Assembly (NCBI GenBank): GCA_964409165.1
Contig: CAYPCH010000001.1
Span: 60,644 to 124,643 of the forward strand
Source of the DNA: CAYPCH01 sp964409165
GTDB taxonomy: Bacteria > Bacillota > Clostridia > Acetivibrionales > Acetivibrionaceae
Length of the DNA: 64,000 nucleotides
Reading direction: 5' to 3'
Made by a program: the position numbers and the translations under genes. Positions 26,609-35,340 of the stretch are shown one piece after another. The notes under the pieces were generated by a model that was not told the DNA's origin, searched no databases, and saw nothing but the letters and a program-made list of their open reading frames with translations. Each line of letters begins with the position of its first letter. Within the stretch, counting starts at the first letter, position 1.

Positions 26609-27718
26609 TCAAATTCTTTCATAATTGGCATATCTCGATATATTTAAAAGTATTCCTATCCCGCTCATAAGAAAAACAAGTGATGTCCCTCCATAACTGA
26701 AGAAGGGAAGAGGCATACCAGTTACCGGCATTGACGAAGAAACAACAGCAACATTTATAATAACCTGCACAGCAACCAAAGAAGTAATACCCACTGCCAA
26801 CAAACATCCAAAAATATCAGGTGCGTTCATTGAAACCTTGATCCCTCTCCAGATGAATATAAGAAATAGAAGTAAAACCGTCAAAACGCCTATAAAGCCC
26901 AACTCTTCCGCCAGTACAGCAAGAATAAAATCATTGTACGGTTCAGGGATATACAAAAATTTTTGTAGACTCTTGCCCAAACCCCTGCCAAAAAGCCCTC
27001 CCGAACCTATTGCATAAAGAGACTGTACTATCTGCCATCCCCCGCCCTGCGGATCCTCCCATGGATTCAGAAAGGATATCAATCTGCCTCTCCTGTAATC
27101 AGATGTCAAAACCAATGCTACAACTCCTGCAATAGCAGGCACTACAAGAATTACAAAATGCTTTATTTTTGCTCCTGCACAAAAAAGTATTAAACAGGAA
27201 ACCATACCGATTACAATTGTGCTACTCATGTGAGGTTCCAACAAAAGAAGCAATGCAAATATACCGAGTATAATAAGATACGGCACCAGACCTTTGAAAA
27301 AACTCTTAAGCTCATCCTTTCTTTTTGAAAGACTATACGAAAAGAAAAGAATAATCGAAAGCTTAGCTATTTCAGACGGCTGTATGCTCTGTCCCGCTAT
27401 AATCAGCCATCTTCTTGAGCCATTCAGCTCTGTTCCTATGCCAGGAATACACACAAGCACCAGCAACGCCATACTTACTACAAGAAGCAAAGGAGACCAC
27501 TTCCCAAGTTTTCTATAATCTATATTCATAGTAATAAACATGGCAACTAATCCCAATGGAACATACATCAACTGCTTTTTTAAGAAGTAGTATGTATCCC
27601 CATCAATATAGTTGTATGCATGGGGAGCGCCAGAGCTGAAAACCATTATGCTGCCCAGAGAAAGCAGTATCAAAACAGTCATAAATATTAAAAAATCAAA
27701 AGGTTTTTTAGAATTCAT
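26609..27718 (-). CDS. spoVE: SEDS lipid II polymerase, SpoVE/FtsW type
   Basis: 369 residues with about ten membrane spans. SEDS glycosyltransferases polymerise lipid II with a partner class B PBP. Motifs include QPSEIAKLSIILF (catalytic region), DYRRGRLISFLNPWEDP, GSGGLFGRGLGKS, and AEELGFIG with the PVTGMPLPFFSYGGTS end. Position in the dcw cluster between mraY and murG, with SpoVD as likely partner, favours FtsW or sporulation-specific SpoVE; the sequence alone does not decide. GGGGATAGG precedes the ATG. Confidence 0.92.
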   Translation of the reverse strand: MNSKKPFDFLIFMTVLILLSLGSIMVFSSGAPHAYNYIDGDTYYFLKKQLMYVPLGLVAMFITMNIDYRKLGKWSPLLLVVSMALLVLVCIPGIGTELNGSRRWLIIAGQSIQPSEIAKLSIILFFSYSLSKRKDELKSFFKGLVPYLIILGIFALLLLLEPHMSSTIVIGMVSCLILFCAGAKIKHFVILVVPAIAGVVALVLTSDYRRGRLISFLNPWEDPQGGGWQIVQSLYAIGSGGLFGRGLGKSLQKFLYIPEPYNDFILAVLAEELGFIGVLTVLLLFLIFIWRGIKVSMNAPDIFGCLLAVGITSLVAVQVIINVAVVSSSMPVTGMPLPFFSYGGTSLVFLMSGIGILLNISRYANYERI

Positions 27719-27774
27719 CCTATCCCCCTATAAAGTCCAATACTTTTAAGGAATGAGTTTTTTCCTTTCCTTTG

Positions 27775-27815
27775 CTTTTTGCCGGATTTCCTTTCAGGAA
27801 ATGACCCTAATAAAA
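27775..27815 (-). repeat. Palindromic module overlapping the end of mraY
   Basis: TTATTAGGGTCATTTCCTGA and the following AAGGAAATCCGGCAAAAAG (minus strand) recur almost unchanged at 34801-34840. The hairpin core is ATTTCC/GGAAAT. The mraY stop codon lies inside its first bases. It may act as a weak terminator. Confidence 0.6.
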
Positions 27816-28796
27816 CTTAAGCCTTAGAGCCAGTAATCCTATAACACATAAAACCACCGTAGCAGTCCAGAAAACAGCTACTACTTTTACTTCCTTCCAT
27901 CCGGAAAGCTCAAAGTGGTGATGTATTGGCGCCATTTTGAATACTCTTTTACCTGTCAGCTTGAAAGAAAGCACCTGAATCATAACCGACAGTGCCTCTA
28001 AAACATAAATACCCCCGACCAGAATTAGAAGAAGAGGCATTTTCATCATAACCGCAACTGCTCCTACAGCACCACCTAAAGCAAGAGAACCTGTGTCACC
28101 CATAAAAACCTTTGCAGGATATGTATTATAAGCAAGAAATCCAAGACATCCTCCCGATACTATTGAACAAAATACTTTTATGTAATCCCATTCATTTCTC
28201 GTCATAGCCACAATAGTAAAAAACACTGTAACTATAAGTGTTATACCCGCTGCAAGCCCATCAAGCCCATCAGTAATATTCACCGAATTTGTGGCTGAAA
28301 TCAATACAACTATTGTAAACGGTATGAACAGCCATCCCAACAAAAATGTTCTATCCATTCCCAAGAAAGGTATGATTATGTCGGTTCCTGTTCCTGTCTT
28401 CGATACATAAAAAGCAAATAATACTGATATCAGTAGCAAACCAAACATTTTCTGATTCCAATAAAGCCCGTCTTTTCTCTTTTTCACAACCTTAATAAAA
28501 TCGTCCACGAAACCAATCAAACCAAAACCCATTGTAACAAAAGCCAATGGCAGAATCCTGGCATCTTTCCCTGCATAAATAACCGACAATATCAAAATAG
28601 GAATTAAGAAAATTAACCCTCCAATTGTTGGAGTCCCCATCTTCTTGTAATGCGATTTAGGTCCATCGTCCCTTACTGTCTGACCAAATTTGAGCCTTGC
28701 CAGCACAGGTATTAGAACAGGCCCTAAAATCAGAGAAAATATAAAACTTGTTACAAATATTACAACATGTTCAGATATATCAAAAGGTAAACTCAA
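27807..28796 (-). CDS. mraY: Phospho-N-acetylmuramoyl-pentapeptide transferase
   Basis: Transfers phospho-MurNAc-pentapeptide to undecaprenyl phosphate, giving lipid I. Ten membrane spans are interleaved with motifs: KMGTPTIGGL, GFVDDFIKV, NITDGLDGLA, FMGDTGSLALGG and the C-terminal MAPIHHHFELSGW. The TTG after GGGGGAT is preferred over a TTG six codons upstream, giving 329 residues. An insertion of repeat family 3 (28884-28945) separates it from murF, an unusually wide gap for this cluster. Confidence 0.95.
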   Translation of the reverse strand: MSLPFDISEHVVIFVTSFIFSLILGPVLIPVLARLKFGQTVRDDGPKSHYKKMGTPTIGGLIFLIPILILSVIYAGKDARILPLAFVTMGFGLIGFVDDFIKVVKKRKDGLYWNQKMFGLLLISVLFAFYVSKTGTGTDIIIPFLGMDRTFLLGWLFIPFTIVVLISATNSVNITDGLDGLAAGITLIVTVFFTIVAMTRNEWDYIKVFCSIVSGGCLGFLAYNTYPAKVFMGDTGSLALGGAVGAVAVMMKMPLLLILVGGIYVLEALSVMIQVLSFKLTGKRVFKMAPIHHHFELSGWKEVKVVAVFWTATVVLCVIGLLALRLKFY

Positions 28797-28883
28797 ATTT
28801 CTTATCCCCCACAATCTTCACTCATTCCTTAGCAAAGGTGAAATATAACTTCCACTATAATTTTCAATTAGTGCCTATTTGAA

Positions 28884-28945
28884 ACTATATTGAATGCGAT
28901 AAAGATTTACATCGCACTTCAACTTCCTTAATACACTATCACGAA
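28884..28945 (-). repeat. Repeat family 3 copy between murF and mraY
   Basis: ATTGAATGCGATAAAG, TTTACATCGCACTTCAA and TCCTTAATAC with TATCACGAAAAATG match the 101-bp family in reverse orientation. The second inverted repeat is incomplete. Confidence 0.65.
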
Positions 28946-28983
28946 AAATGTTTTTTCACCTTTCCTAATCTACACCTTTAAAC

Positions 28984-30357
28984 TTATGTTGTCAACACAT
29001 CTACTATTTCTTCCATTTTCATGCTGCGTGAGCCCTTTACAACAATTACATCTCCGGGCTTGACAAAACTTTTTATAAATTTCCCCGCCTCATTATTGTC
29101 CTTAAAGTGAAATACTCTATCCGGCTCACATCCAGCTTCTAAAGCACCATGAGCTATATCCTTCCCGTTGTTGCCTACAGTAAAAAGATAATCAATGCCT
29201 TTTCTGGCAACATATTTTCCGACATCATTATGTGCTTTTAATGCCATGTCTCCCAATTCGAGCATGTCTCCGAGTACTGCAATTGTCCTGTTGTTTGATG
29301 CAATTTCTTTTAAAACATTTATTCCGGCCTCCATTGATTGGGGACTTGCATTATAGGCATCATTGATTATTTTTATACCGCTGTGGTTTATTATATTGAG
29401 TCTCATATTACCTAGAACAAATTCTTCGATACCTTTTATTATTTTATCAATTGGTATCTTGAGCTCTATTCCCGTAGCAACAGCTGCTAGAGCGTTATGC
29501 ACATTATGTACTCCTGGAACCGGAATCCGTATGCTGTATTCCTTATTGCCGATTGCTATTTCAAATACAGTTCCCTGCTCTCCAAGAGATTTTATATTAT
29601 ATGCTTGATAATCATGACCTTCTTCAAAACCATAAAATACCGTCCTGAATTTAAGCAGACCTTTGAGAGCATACAATAAATGGTCATCACCATTTAGTAT
29701 TACCAAAGCCTGACTATTTAATCCCTCTAAAATCTCCATTTTGGCTTTTAATATATTTTTTTTGGAGCCAAGCTTTTCTATATGAGATAATCCTATATTG
29801 GTTACTATTGCTATATCAGGCTTTACTATTGAAGTCAGGCGGCTTATTTCCCCAAGCCCGCTCATCCCCATCTCCACAACGGCAGCATTGTGAGAATCTT
29901 CAAGATTAAATATCGTTAATGGGACTCCTATTTCATTATTAAAATTGCCCTGTGTTTTGAGTACACTATAACAAGTAGCCAAAACACTCGAAACCATGTC
30001 CTTTGTACTTGTCTTTCCCACACTTCCAGTTATACCTACAAAGGGTATCTGAAACCTCTCTCTGTAATAAGAAGCCAGATCCCGCAAAGCCTTAAGAGTG
30101 TCATCAACCTTTATAATAACTCTATCGGTACCAGTTGCAAATTCCTTCTGCGTCAGACTTCCGGTAGCTCCTTTTTCAAAGCAGGATGATATATAATCAT
30201 GACCATCGAATTTATCTCCTTTGAGAGGTATAAACAAATCATCCTCGCTTACTTTTCTAGAATCAGTCGATATATTATTAAAAACAGTATTTATATCACC
30301 AGACATCAATTTTCCGTCTACGGCATTCAATACTTCCCCGCAATTTATAGTCATCAT
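28984..30357 (-). CDS. murF: UDP-MurNAc-tripeptide--D-Ala-D-Ala ligase
   Basis: Adds D-Ala-D-Ala to the UDP-MurNAc tripeptide, the last cytoplasmic step. It has the Mur ligase P-loop GITGSVGKTSTKD, then TQGNFNNEIGVPLT, VEMGMSGLGEISRL, and the late NDAYNASPQSM, and is 457 residues long. GGAGG lies 11 bases before the ATG. It follows murE by 19 bases in the dcw cluster. Confidence 0.95.
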   Translation of the reverse strand: MMTINCGEVLNAVDGKLMSGDINTVFNNISTDSRKVSEDDLFIPLKGDKFDGHDYISSCFEKGATGSLTQKEFATGTDRVIIKVDDTLKALRDLASYYRERFQIPFVGITGSVGKTSTKDMVSSVLATCYSVLKTQGNFNNEIGVPLTIFNLEDSHNAAVVEMGMSGLGEISRLTSIVKPDIAIVTNIGLSHIEKLGSKKNILKAKMEILEGLNSQALVILNGDDHLLYALKGLLKFRTVFYGFEEGHDYQAYNIKSLGEQGTVFEIAIGNKEYSIRIPVPGVHNVHNALAAVATGIELKIPIDKIIKGIEEFVLGNMRLNIINHSGIKIINDAYNASPQSMEAGINVLKEIASNNRTIAVLGDMLELGDMALKAHNDVGKYVARKGIDYLFTVGNNGKDIAHGALEAGCEPDRVFHFKDNNEAGKFIKSFVKPGDVIVVKGSRSMKMEEIVDVLTT

Positions 30358-30376
30358 ATTATTTGTATCCTCCGAT

Positions 30377-31828
30377 TTATGCTTTTCCTATATCACTTAG
30401 TATTTCCTGAATTACTTCCCGTTCATCAAAATGGATTGTTTTATCCTTTAATATTATGTAGGTTTCATGACCTTTACCTGCAAGAAGGATTATATCCTTT
30501 GGTTTTGCATTGGTCATAGCATACCTTATCGCCTCTTTTCTGTCTACAATTTTTATATATGCAGCATTTGTTGACTTTATGCCCTCCTCAATATCCTTTA
30601 TTATTGTTTCAGGTTCTTCGGTTCTGGGATTATCCGAGGTGATTATTGTAAAATCAGCAAGTTTCCCGGATATTTCGCCCATAACAGATCTCTTTGTCCT
30701 ATCCCTGTCACCACCACAACCAAATACGCATACAACCCTGCCGGGAGCATACCCCTTAACGGTTGTTAGTATATTTTCAAGACTATCAGGTGAATGGGCA
30801 TAATCTATCATAATTGTATAATTCTTACCAATATTCACCACCTCAGCCCTTCCGGGAACAGTAACATTTAAAAGCCCCTCTCTTATACACTCGAACGGAA
30901 CTCCCATAAGAGCGCAACTGCCTATTGCACCAAGGGCATTGTATACACTGAATTTGCCCGGAATATTCACTCTAACGTCTCCCTCAAACCAAGGTGTTTT
31001 AATCTTAAATTCCACACTGTCTGAATGTCTTACCACATCCATAGCCCTTATGTCTGCTACATTATCAATTCCAAATGTATATACTTCACACTCGGCACTA
31101 TCTACAACTTTTCTTCCAAACTCGTTGTCAACATTTATCAAGCCCTTTTTGCACATTTTAAACAGCTTTATTTTTGCACCAAGATAGTTTTCAAAGGTTC
31201 TGTGAAAATCAAGATGATCCCTTGAAAGGTTTGTAAATATACCTATATCAAACTCACTGCAACTTACCCTGTGAAGGTCTAAAGCGTGGGATGATACTTC
31301 CATTACAACACTTTTTACATCTTTTTGAGTCATTTCATTAAAAAGCTCCTGAAGATCATAGCTCTCTGGCGTTGTTCTATCGGTCGGAAGAACCTCATTG
31401 CCTATTCTGTTGGATATTGTGCCAATAAGTCCAACCTTGTGCCCGTAATTCTCAAGAATTGATTTAATCATATAGGTGATTGTTGTTTTACCTTTTGTCC
31501 CCGTAACACCTACAAGACTAAACTTTCCGGACGGATGGCTGTAAAAAATATCCGAAACGCTTGCCAAGGCATATCTGGTATCCTCAACCCTAACAACTGA
31601 AACCCCTTCCGGCACTTCTACCTCTTTTTGCACCAAAAAAGCTGTAGTTCCATTTTCAAGCGCCTGAGGAATAAACTTATGACCATCTGCTTTAAAACCT
31701 TCTATGCAAACGAATAATGAGCCTTTTTTTGCTTTCCTTGAATCATAAGCTATTTCACTTATTTCTATATCCTGCTCTCCTTGTGTATCAACTATTCTAA
31801 GCTCTTTTACAAGATCTCGAAGTATCAT
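30377..31828 (-). CDS. murE: UDP-MurNAc-L-Ala-D-Glu--meso-2,6-diaminopimelate ligase
   Basis: Adds the third residue of the stem peptide. The P-loop GVTGTKGKTT, the TTPESYDLQ substrate loop, and the SDNPRTEEP motif are present; DNPR marks meso-DAP rather than lysine as substrate, agreeing with the DAP genes in this window. The ATG after AGGAGGT (483 residues) is chosen over one eleven codons upstream. In the dcw cluster, it follows spoVD. Confidence 0.95.
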   Translation of the reverse strand: MILRDLVKELRIVDTQGEQDIEISEIAYDSRKAKKGSLFVCIEGFKADGHKFIPQALENGTTAFLVQKEVEVPEGVSVVRVEDTRYALASVSDIFYSHPSGKFSLVGVTGTKGKTTITYMIKSILENYGHKVGLIGTISNRIGNEVLPTDRTTPESYDLQELFNEMTQKDVKSVVMEVSSHALDLHRVSCSEFDIGIFTNLSRDHLDFHRTFENYLGAKIKLFKMCKKGLINVDNEFGRKVVDSAECEVYTFGIDNVADIRAMDVVRHSDSVEFKIKTPWFEGDVRVNIPGKFSVYNALGAIGSCALMGVPFECIREGLLNVTVPGRAEVVNIGKNYTIMIDYAHSPDSLENILTTVKGYAPGRVVCVFGCGGDRDRTKRSVMGEISGKLADFTIITSDNPRTEEPETIIKDIEEGIKSTNAAYIKIVDRKEAIRYAMTNAKPKDIILLAGKGHETYIILKDKTIHFDEREVIQEILSDIGKA

Positions 31829-31863
31829 TTTAGCAAACCTCCTGTCGATTATTGTCTCCATTC

Positions 31864-34035
31864 TTAGTCGGTATCCAAGAATCTAAAGTCCACTTCTACA
31901 ATCTGACCTTTTGGTACCTCTTTACCTGGTTCCATGCTTTGGCTTACAGCATTTCCAATACCATTTATTTTAATATTGAGGCCTAAATTGTTAAGTGCCT
32001 CAATCGCCTCATCTATTGTTTTGTGATCCAGATTCGGAACTCTGACCATAACTTCCTGTTCAGGTTTATATGTATATACTATAATAAGGGACTTTTCCGA
32101 TATTCTGGCTCCAGGCTTCGGAGTCTGCTCTTTTATAATTGCATTATTATCAGCATTGTCTCCTTCTATAGTATAATCCAACCCACATTCTTTTAGTATC
32201 TTTTTTGCATCAGCTATGGTTTTATCCCTTATGTCCGGTACCGTTACCTCTACAACCATCATTTCCCTGTCTTTATCTGTATATCGTCTGTCAACTCCCA
32301 AATGAAGTAACGTATCTTCAACAATCTGTCCTGCTATGGGTGCTGCTATCTGTCCCCCATAGTATGTATCACCTTGCGGATTGTCCAGTGCTACCAGAGC
32401 ACATATAACAGGATTATCCGCAGGAGCAAAGGCTGAAAAAGACGCTACATAAACCCCTGTTTCCAGTGTTTCGGATGTACCGGTTTTACCCGCAACCTTG
32501 TATCCCATTACATATGCATTCCTTCCTGTCCCATCAGACACAACACCCTCTAAAATATCTCTTAAAGTATCGGAGGTCTGTTTTGATATTACTTTTCTTA
32601 CAACCTCCGGTTCGTACTTCTTCACCACATTACCTTCATCATCGGTAAGCTCCTTAACAACCCTCGGCTTCATAAGGTTTCCCCCATTTGCTATAGCGCC
32701 GTAGGCTGTAATCAACTGAATAGGGGTAATGGTGAATCTTTGTCCAAAAGAAGCTGTTGCCATATTTATCTCAGTAGGCTTTGCATGTATGTTACTAGAA
32801 GCTTCTCCCGGAAGCGTTATACCCGTCCTGTCATAGAAACCAAAAGCCCTCATGTATTTGTAAAATCTATCAACACCCAAATCAAGCCCTACTCTTACAA
32901 AGGCAGGGTTACATGAGTTATAAACCGCTTTTCGAAAGGTTTCTTCCCCATGAAAATCGGGCTCCCAGCATTTAAGTTTATGTCCTGCAATTGTGATGGT
33001 TTTGTCACTGGTCATGGTGTCAGGTGTAACTACACCCTCTTCGATGCCTGCTGCTGAGGTTATTGCCTTAAAGGTTGACCCCGGCTCATATGTGTCATTG
33101 ACACACTTGTTCCTCCATACTGTTTGCTGTAGCTTTGCAATATCCTCATTTGTATAGCCTTTCCAGGTTTCAGGGTCTTCGCCTGGAGGACAGGCTCTTG
33201 GATTGTTCAAGTCATAGTCCGGCTTTGACACCATAGCAAGTATATCACCATTTCGGGGGTCCATTACTATTGCTGTTGCACCATTCTGAACCTTATTGTC
33301 AGCTATAGCCTTATCAAGCGCCTTAGATGCAATATGCTGAATGGTCTCATCTAGCGTAAGCACAACATTTAGTCCATCCTTGGGGTCTATACGTTTTTCC
33401 TGATAAAAAGGCATCTGTCGACCCCTTGCGTCCTTCTCGCTCAGTATCTTTCCCGGAATTCCTTTCAACTCATTTTCCATGATTCGCTCTATCCCGTCAA
33501 GCCCTTGATTATCATCCCCTACAAAACCTATAACATGGGCGGCAAGATTTCCATTTAGATAATAACGTTTTGTGTCTTCATCAATATATATACCTGAAAT
33601 TCCTGCCTCTGCTTTCCACTTTCGAACTTCGTCCCCTATTTCCTTTTCTACTTGCTTCTTTATCGTCTCGTATCTTGTGTTTTTTGTAATTTTCTTCATA
33701 ACTGAATTTGCATCCAAGTCCAGTATTTCTGCAAGTTTAGCAGCTATTTGCTCATTTTTTTCATGGTCTATTTCCTGCGGATTTACAACTATTTTCTCAA
33801 CATTTGCACTCATTGCGAGAACTCTTCCGTTTCTGTCTACTATCGTTCCTCTTCTCGGCGTTATTTCCCTGTCGCTGTTCTGCTGCTCAAAGGCTTTTTC
33901 CTGAAGTTCATTTCCCCGAACAATTTGCAGCCATCCTACCCTTACAAGAAGTCCTATTATAAAAATGGTAAAAAACATAAGTAAAACTAAAAGTCTTTTT
34001 TTCATTTTCAATCCTGGTCCAGCCAAAACATTCAC
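31864..34035 (-). CDS. spoVD: Class B penicillin-binding protein with two PASTA domains (SpoVD-like)
   Basis: About 720 residues. One N-terminal membrane anchor (about 12-35), a dimerisation domain, then the transpeptidase domain with all three motifs: EPGSTFK (catalytic Ser near 320), SCN (about 374-376) and KTGT (about 517-520). Two C-terminal PASTA domains follow (about 598-657 and 663-720). PASTA-bearing class B enzymes next to murE are SpoVD or the vegetative FtsI. The start is uncertain: GTG at 34035, TTG at 34026 (best spacing from GGGGGG) or ATG at 34005 all fit. Confidence 0.92.
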   Translation of the reverse strand: MNVLAGPGLKMKKRLLVLLMFFTIFIIGLLVRVGWLQIVRGNELQEKAFEQQNSDREITPRRGTIVDRNGRVLAMSANVEKIVVNPQEIDHEKNEQIAAKLAEILDLDANSVMKKITKNTRYETIKKQVEKEIGDEVRKWKAEAGISGIYIDEDTKRYYLNGNLAAHVIGFVGDDNQGLDGIERIMENELKGIPGKILSEKDARGRQMPFYQEKRIDPKDGLNVVLTLDETIQHIASKALDKAIADNKVQNGATAIVMDPRNGDILAMVSKPDYDLNNPRACPPGEDPETWKGYTNEDIAKLQQTVWRNKCVNDTYEPGSTFKAITSAAGIEEGVVTPDTMTSDKTITIAGHKLKCWEPDFHGEETFRKAVYNSCNPAFVRVGLDLGVDRFYKYMRAFGFYDRTGITLPGEASSNIHAKPTEINMATASFGQRFTITPIQLITAYGAIANGGNLMKPRVVKELTDDEGNVVKKYEPEVVRKVISKQTSDTLRDILEGVVSDGTGRNAYVMGYKVAGKTGTSETLETGVYVASFSAFAPADNPVICALVALDNPQGDTYYGGQIAAPIAGQIVEDTLLHLGVDRRYTDKDREMMVVEVTVPDIRDKTIADAKKILKECGLDYTIEGDNADNNAIIKEQTPKPGARISEKSLIIVYTYKPEQEVMVRVPNLDHKTIDEAIEALNNLGLNIKINGIGNAVSQSMEPGKEVPKGQIVEVDFRFLDTD

Positions 34036-34102
34036 CCCCCAAAAAAACTGGTGTTAATTTCCAAAAAAAACAAATCTAAGCTACAGAGTAGGTGTTTTTT
34101 AA

Positions 34103-34130
34103 AAAAGTTTGCTTATTTAAGCAAACTTTT
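34103..34130 (-). terminator. Terminator-like hairpin between ftsL and spoVD
   Basis: AAAAGTTTGCTT pairs perfectly with AAGCAAACTTTT over 12 bp around four bases; on the coding strand it is followed by TTTTTTAAAAAA-type sequence. It lies inside the dcw operon and could reduce spoVD expression relative to ftsL. Confidence 0.65.
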
Positions 34131-34177
34131 AAGTAACAATATATTATTATTATAGTATATCATCTTTTATGTTATCT

Positions 34178-34666
34178 CTAGTACAACATCTTCAAAAGTC
34201 TGTTGACTTTGCCCTTTAACATACCAAAAACATTCAAATTTATCTCTTTTTCAGCTTTTGCCTCTTCAGATACAACAGTAAAATCATATCTTGGTACCTT
34301 TATATATGTAATCTGATGTGCATCAGGCTTTTGCATACCCAACTTCCTTTTTGCAGTATCCTCAATCTTCTTAAGGTCGAGTTTGTTTTCAATCCTGACT
34401 TTTATAGTGTTGTTTTCATCTCTTATTTCATTGTACTCGGTCAGTGTTCTGTCTATTTTATAATTCATATCGGTTATTTGAACATATCTGTACATAGCAA
34501 AACTACCCAATGCAAATATTACAAGGATGGAAAACACAACGTTAAATTTTGCTTTGTTATTAGATCTCTGCTTTTTTTTCTTTTTAAGTACCTTGTTTTC
34601 TTCATAGACGTCATACTGAAGTTTTTCAGCAGCTGTACCATGCACATAGTTTTTATTCTTCATCAT
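34178..34666 (-). CDS. ftsL: FtsL-like septum protein
   Basis: 162 residues: a basic N-terminal cytoplasmic part (about 1-40), one membrane span (FNVVFSILVIFALGSFAMYR, about 41-60), then a coiled-coil stretch (RTLTEYNEIRDENNTIKVRI). This layout and the site between rsmH and spoVD define FtsL, which links FtsB/DivIC to the SEDS-PBP pair in division. Sequence conservation in this family is low, so position carries much of the call. AGGAG is nine bases before the first ATG. Confidence 0.75.
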   Translation of the reverse strand: MMKNKNYVHGTAAEKLQYDVYEENKVLKKKKKQRSNNKAKFNVVFSILVIFALGSFAMYRYVQITDMNYKIDRTLTEYNEIRDENNTIKVRIENKLDLKKIEDTAKRKLGMQKPDAHQITYIKVPRYDFTVVSEEAKAEKEINLNVFGMLKGKVNRLLKMLY

Positions 34667-34719
34667 TCGTATTCACTCCTAAAGCTTTTTATACCGAACG
34701 AACTAAAAACAGACAATAA

Positions 34720-34756
34720 TTCCGGGAGCTAGCCTATGCATACCCTCCCGGAACAA
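34720..34756 (-). terminator. Terminator or attenuator hairpin in the ftsL leader
   Basis: TTCCGGGAG pairs with CTCCCGGAA, followed on the coding strand by TTATTGTCTGTTTTTAG. A short open frame that starts in the upstream palindromic repeat ends at 34757, immediately before this hairpin. Confidence 0.65.
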
Positions 34757-34775
34757 TCAAGAACTAAATAAAAAG

Positions 34776-34990
34776 CTTCGGGACATCAAGTCCCTCACCT
34801 TTTTGCCAGATTTCCTTTCAGGAAATGACCCTAATAAAATTTCGCACCCATTGAGGGTACTCAATTTTGCCTCTTTCATTCCACTCCAAGAGACCTAATA
34901 AAATCTCGGGGCTATAATAGCCCCATGGATTTCCAGTCGGATTTCGCTAAAGCGAAATACCAAAATAATCTTTTGCCAATAGGCCTTATC
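34776..34990 (-). repeat. Composite of palindromic modules in the rsmH-ftsL gap
   Basis: From right to left on the coding strand: a GCTTTAGC-type hairpin (GATTTCGCTAAAGCGAAAT at 34939), a GGGGCTATTATAGCCCC hairpin (34909-34925), one 64-bp leader repeat (34834-34899; SD, ATG at about 34880, frame MKEAKLSTLNGCEILLG...), the ATTTCC/GGAAAT module shared with the mraY end, and a GGGAC/GTCCC hairpin followed by a T-run. Joints between modules share TTTTATTAGG. Confidence 0.75.
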
Positions 34991-35310
34991 TTTTGTGTTT
35001 TTTCTCTTTTTTTAACTTGTCTTTTGTAAGTTAGTTAATCTTTTGTAAGTTAGTTAATCTTTTGCAATTAATTAATCTTTTGTGAGTTAACAAATCTTTT
35101 GTACTTTTAATCTTTTGTCTTTTGTAAGTTTTGCGTATTACCTTGTAGTTCAATATCAGTTAAATTTAGCCAAATAAGTTTTGTTCCCTTTAAAAGAACA
35201 TTTGTCTTTTGTACCATAAAGTTTTGTCTTTAGTTTTGTCTTTAGTTTTGTCTTTAATATCGTATTTTTTTCTTTCGTGTTTTTGTAAAACAATTTATCT
35301 TTTGTGGTTT
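34987..35310. repeat. Degenerate CTTTTGT minisatellite in the rsmH-ftsL gap
   Basis: CTTTTGT or close variants occur about a dozen times. The clearest part is a 19-bp unit (TAATCTTTTGTAAGTTAGT) repeated near 35020-35080; a second patch (AGTTTTGTCTTT, three times) lies at about 35219-35257. No long frame crosses it on either strand, so this looks non-coding. Confidence 0.7.
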
Positions 35311-35340
35311 ATTTTTACCCGGTCTGTTCCGGGATCAAAA

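Noticed and set aside
34987..35310. CTTTTGT array as a CRISPR or a repeat-coding gene
   Set aside because: Units are irregular, spacers are not unique or of even length, no cas genes lie near, and all frames are closed by stops.
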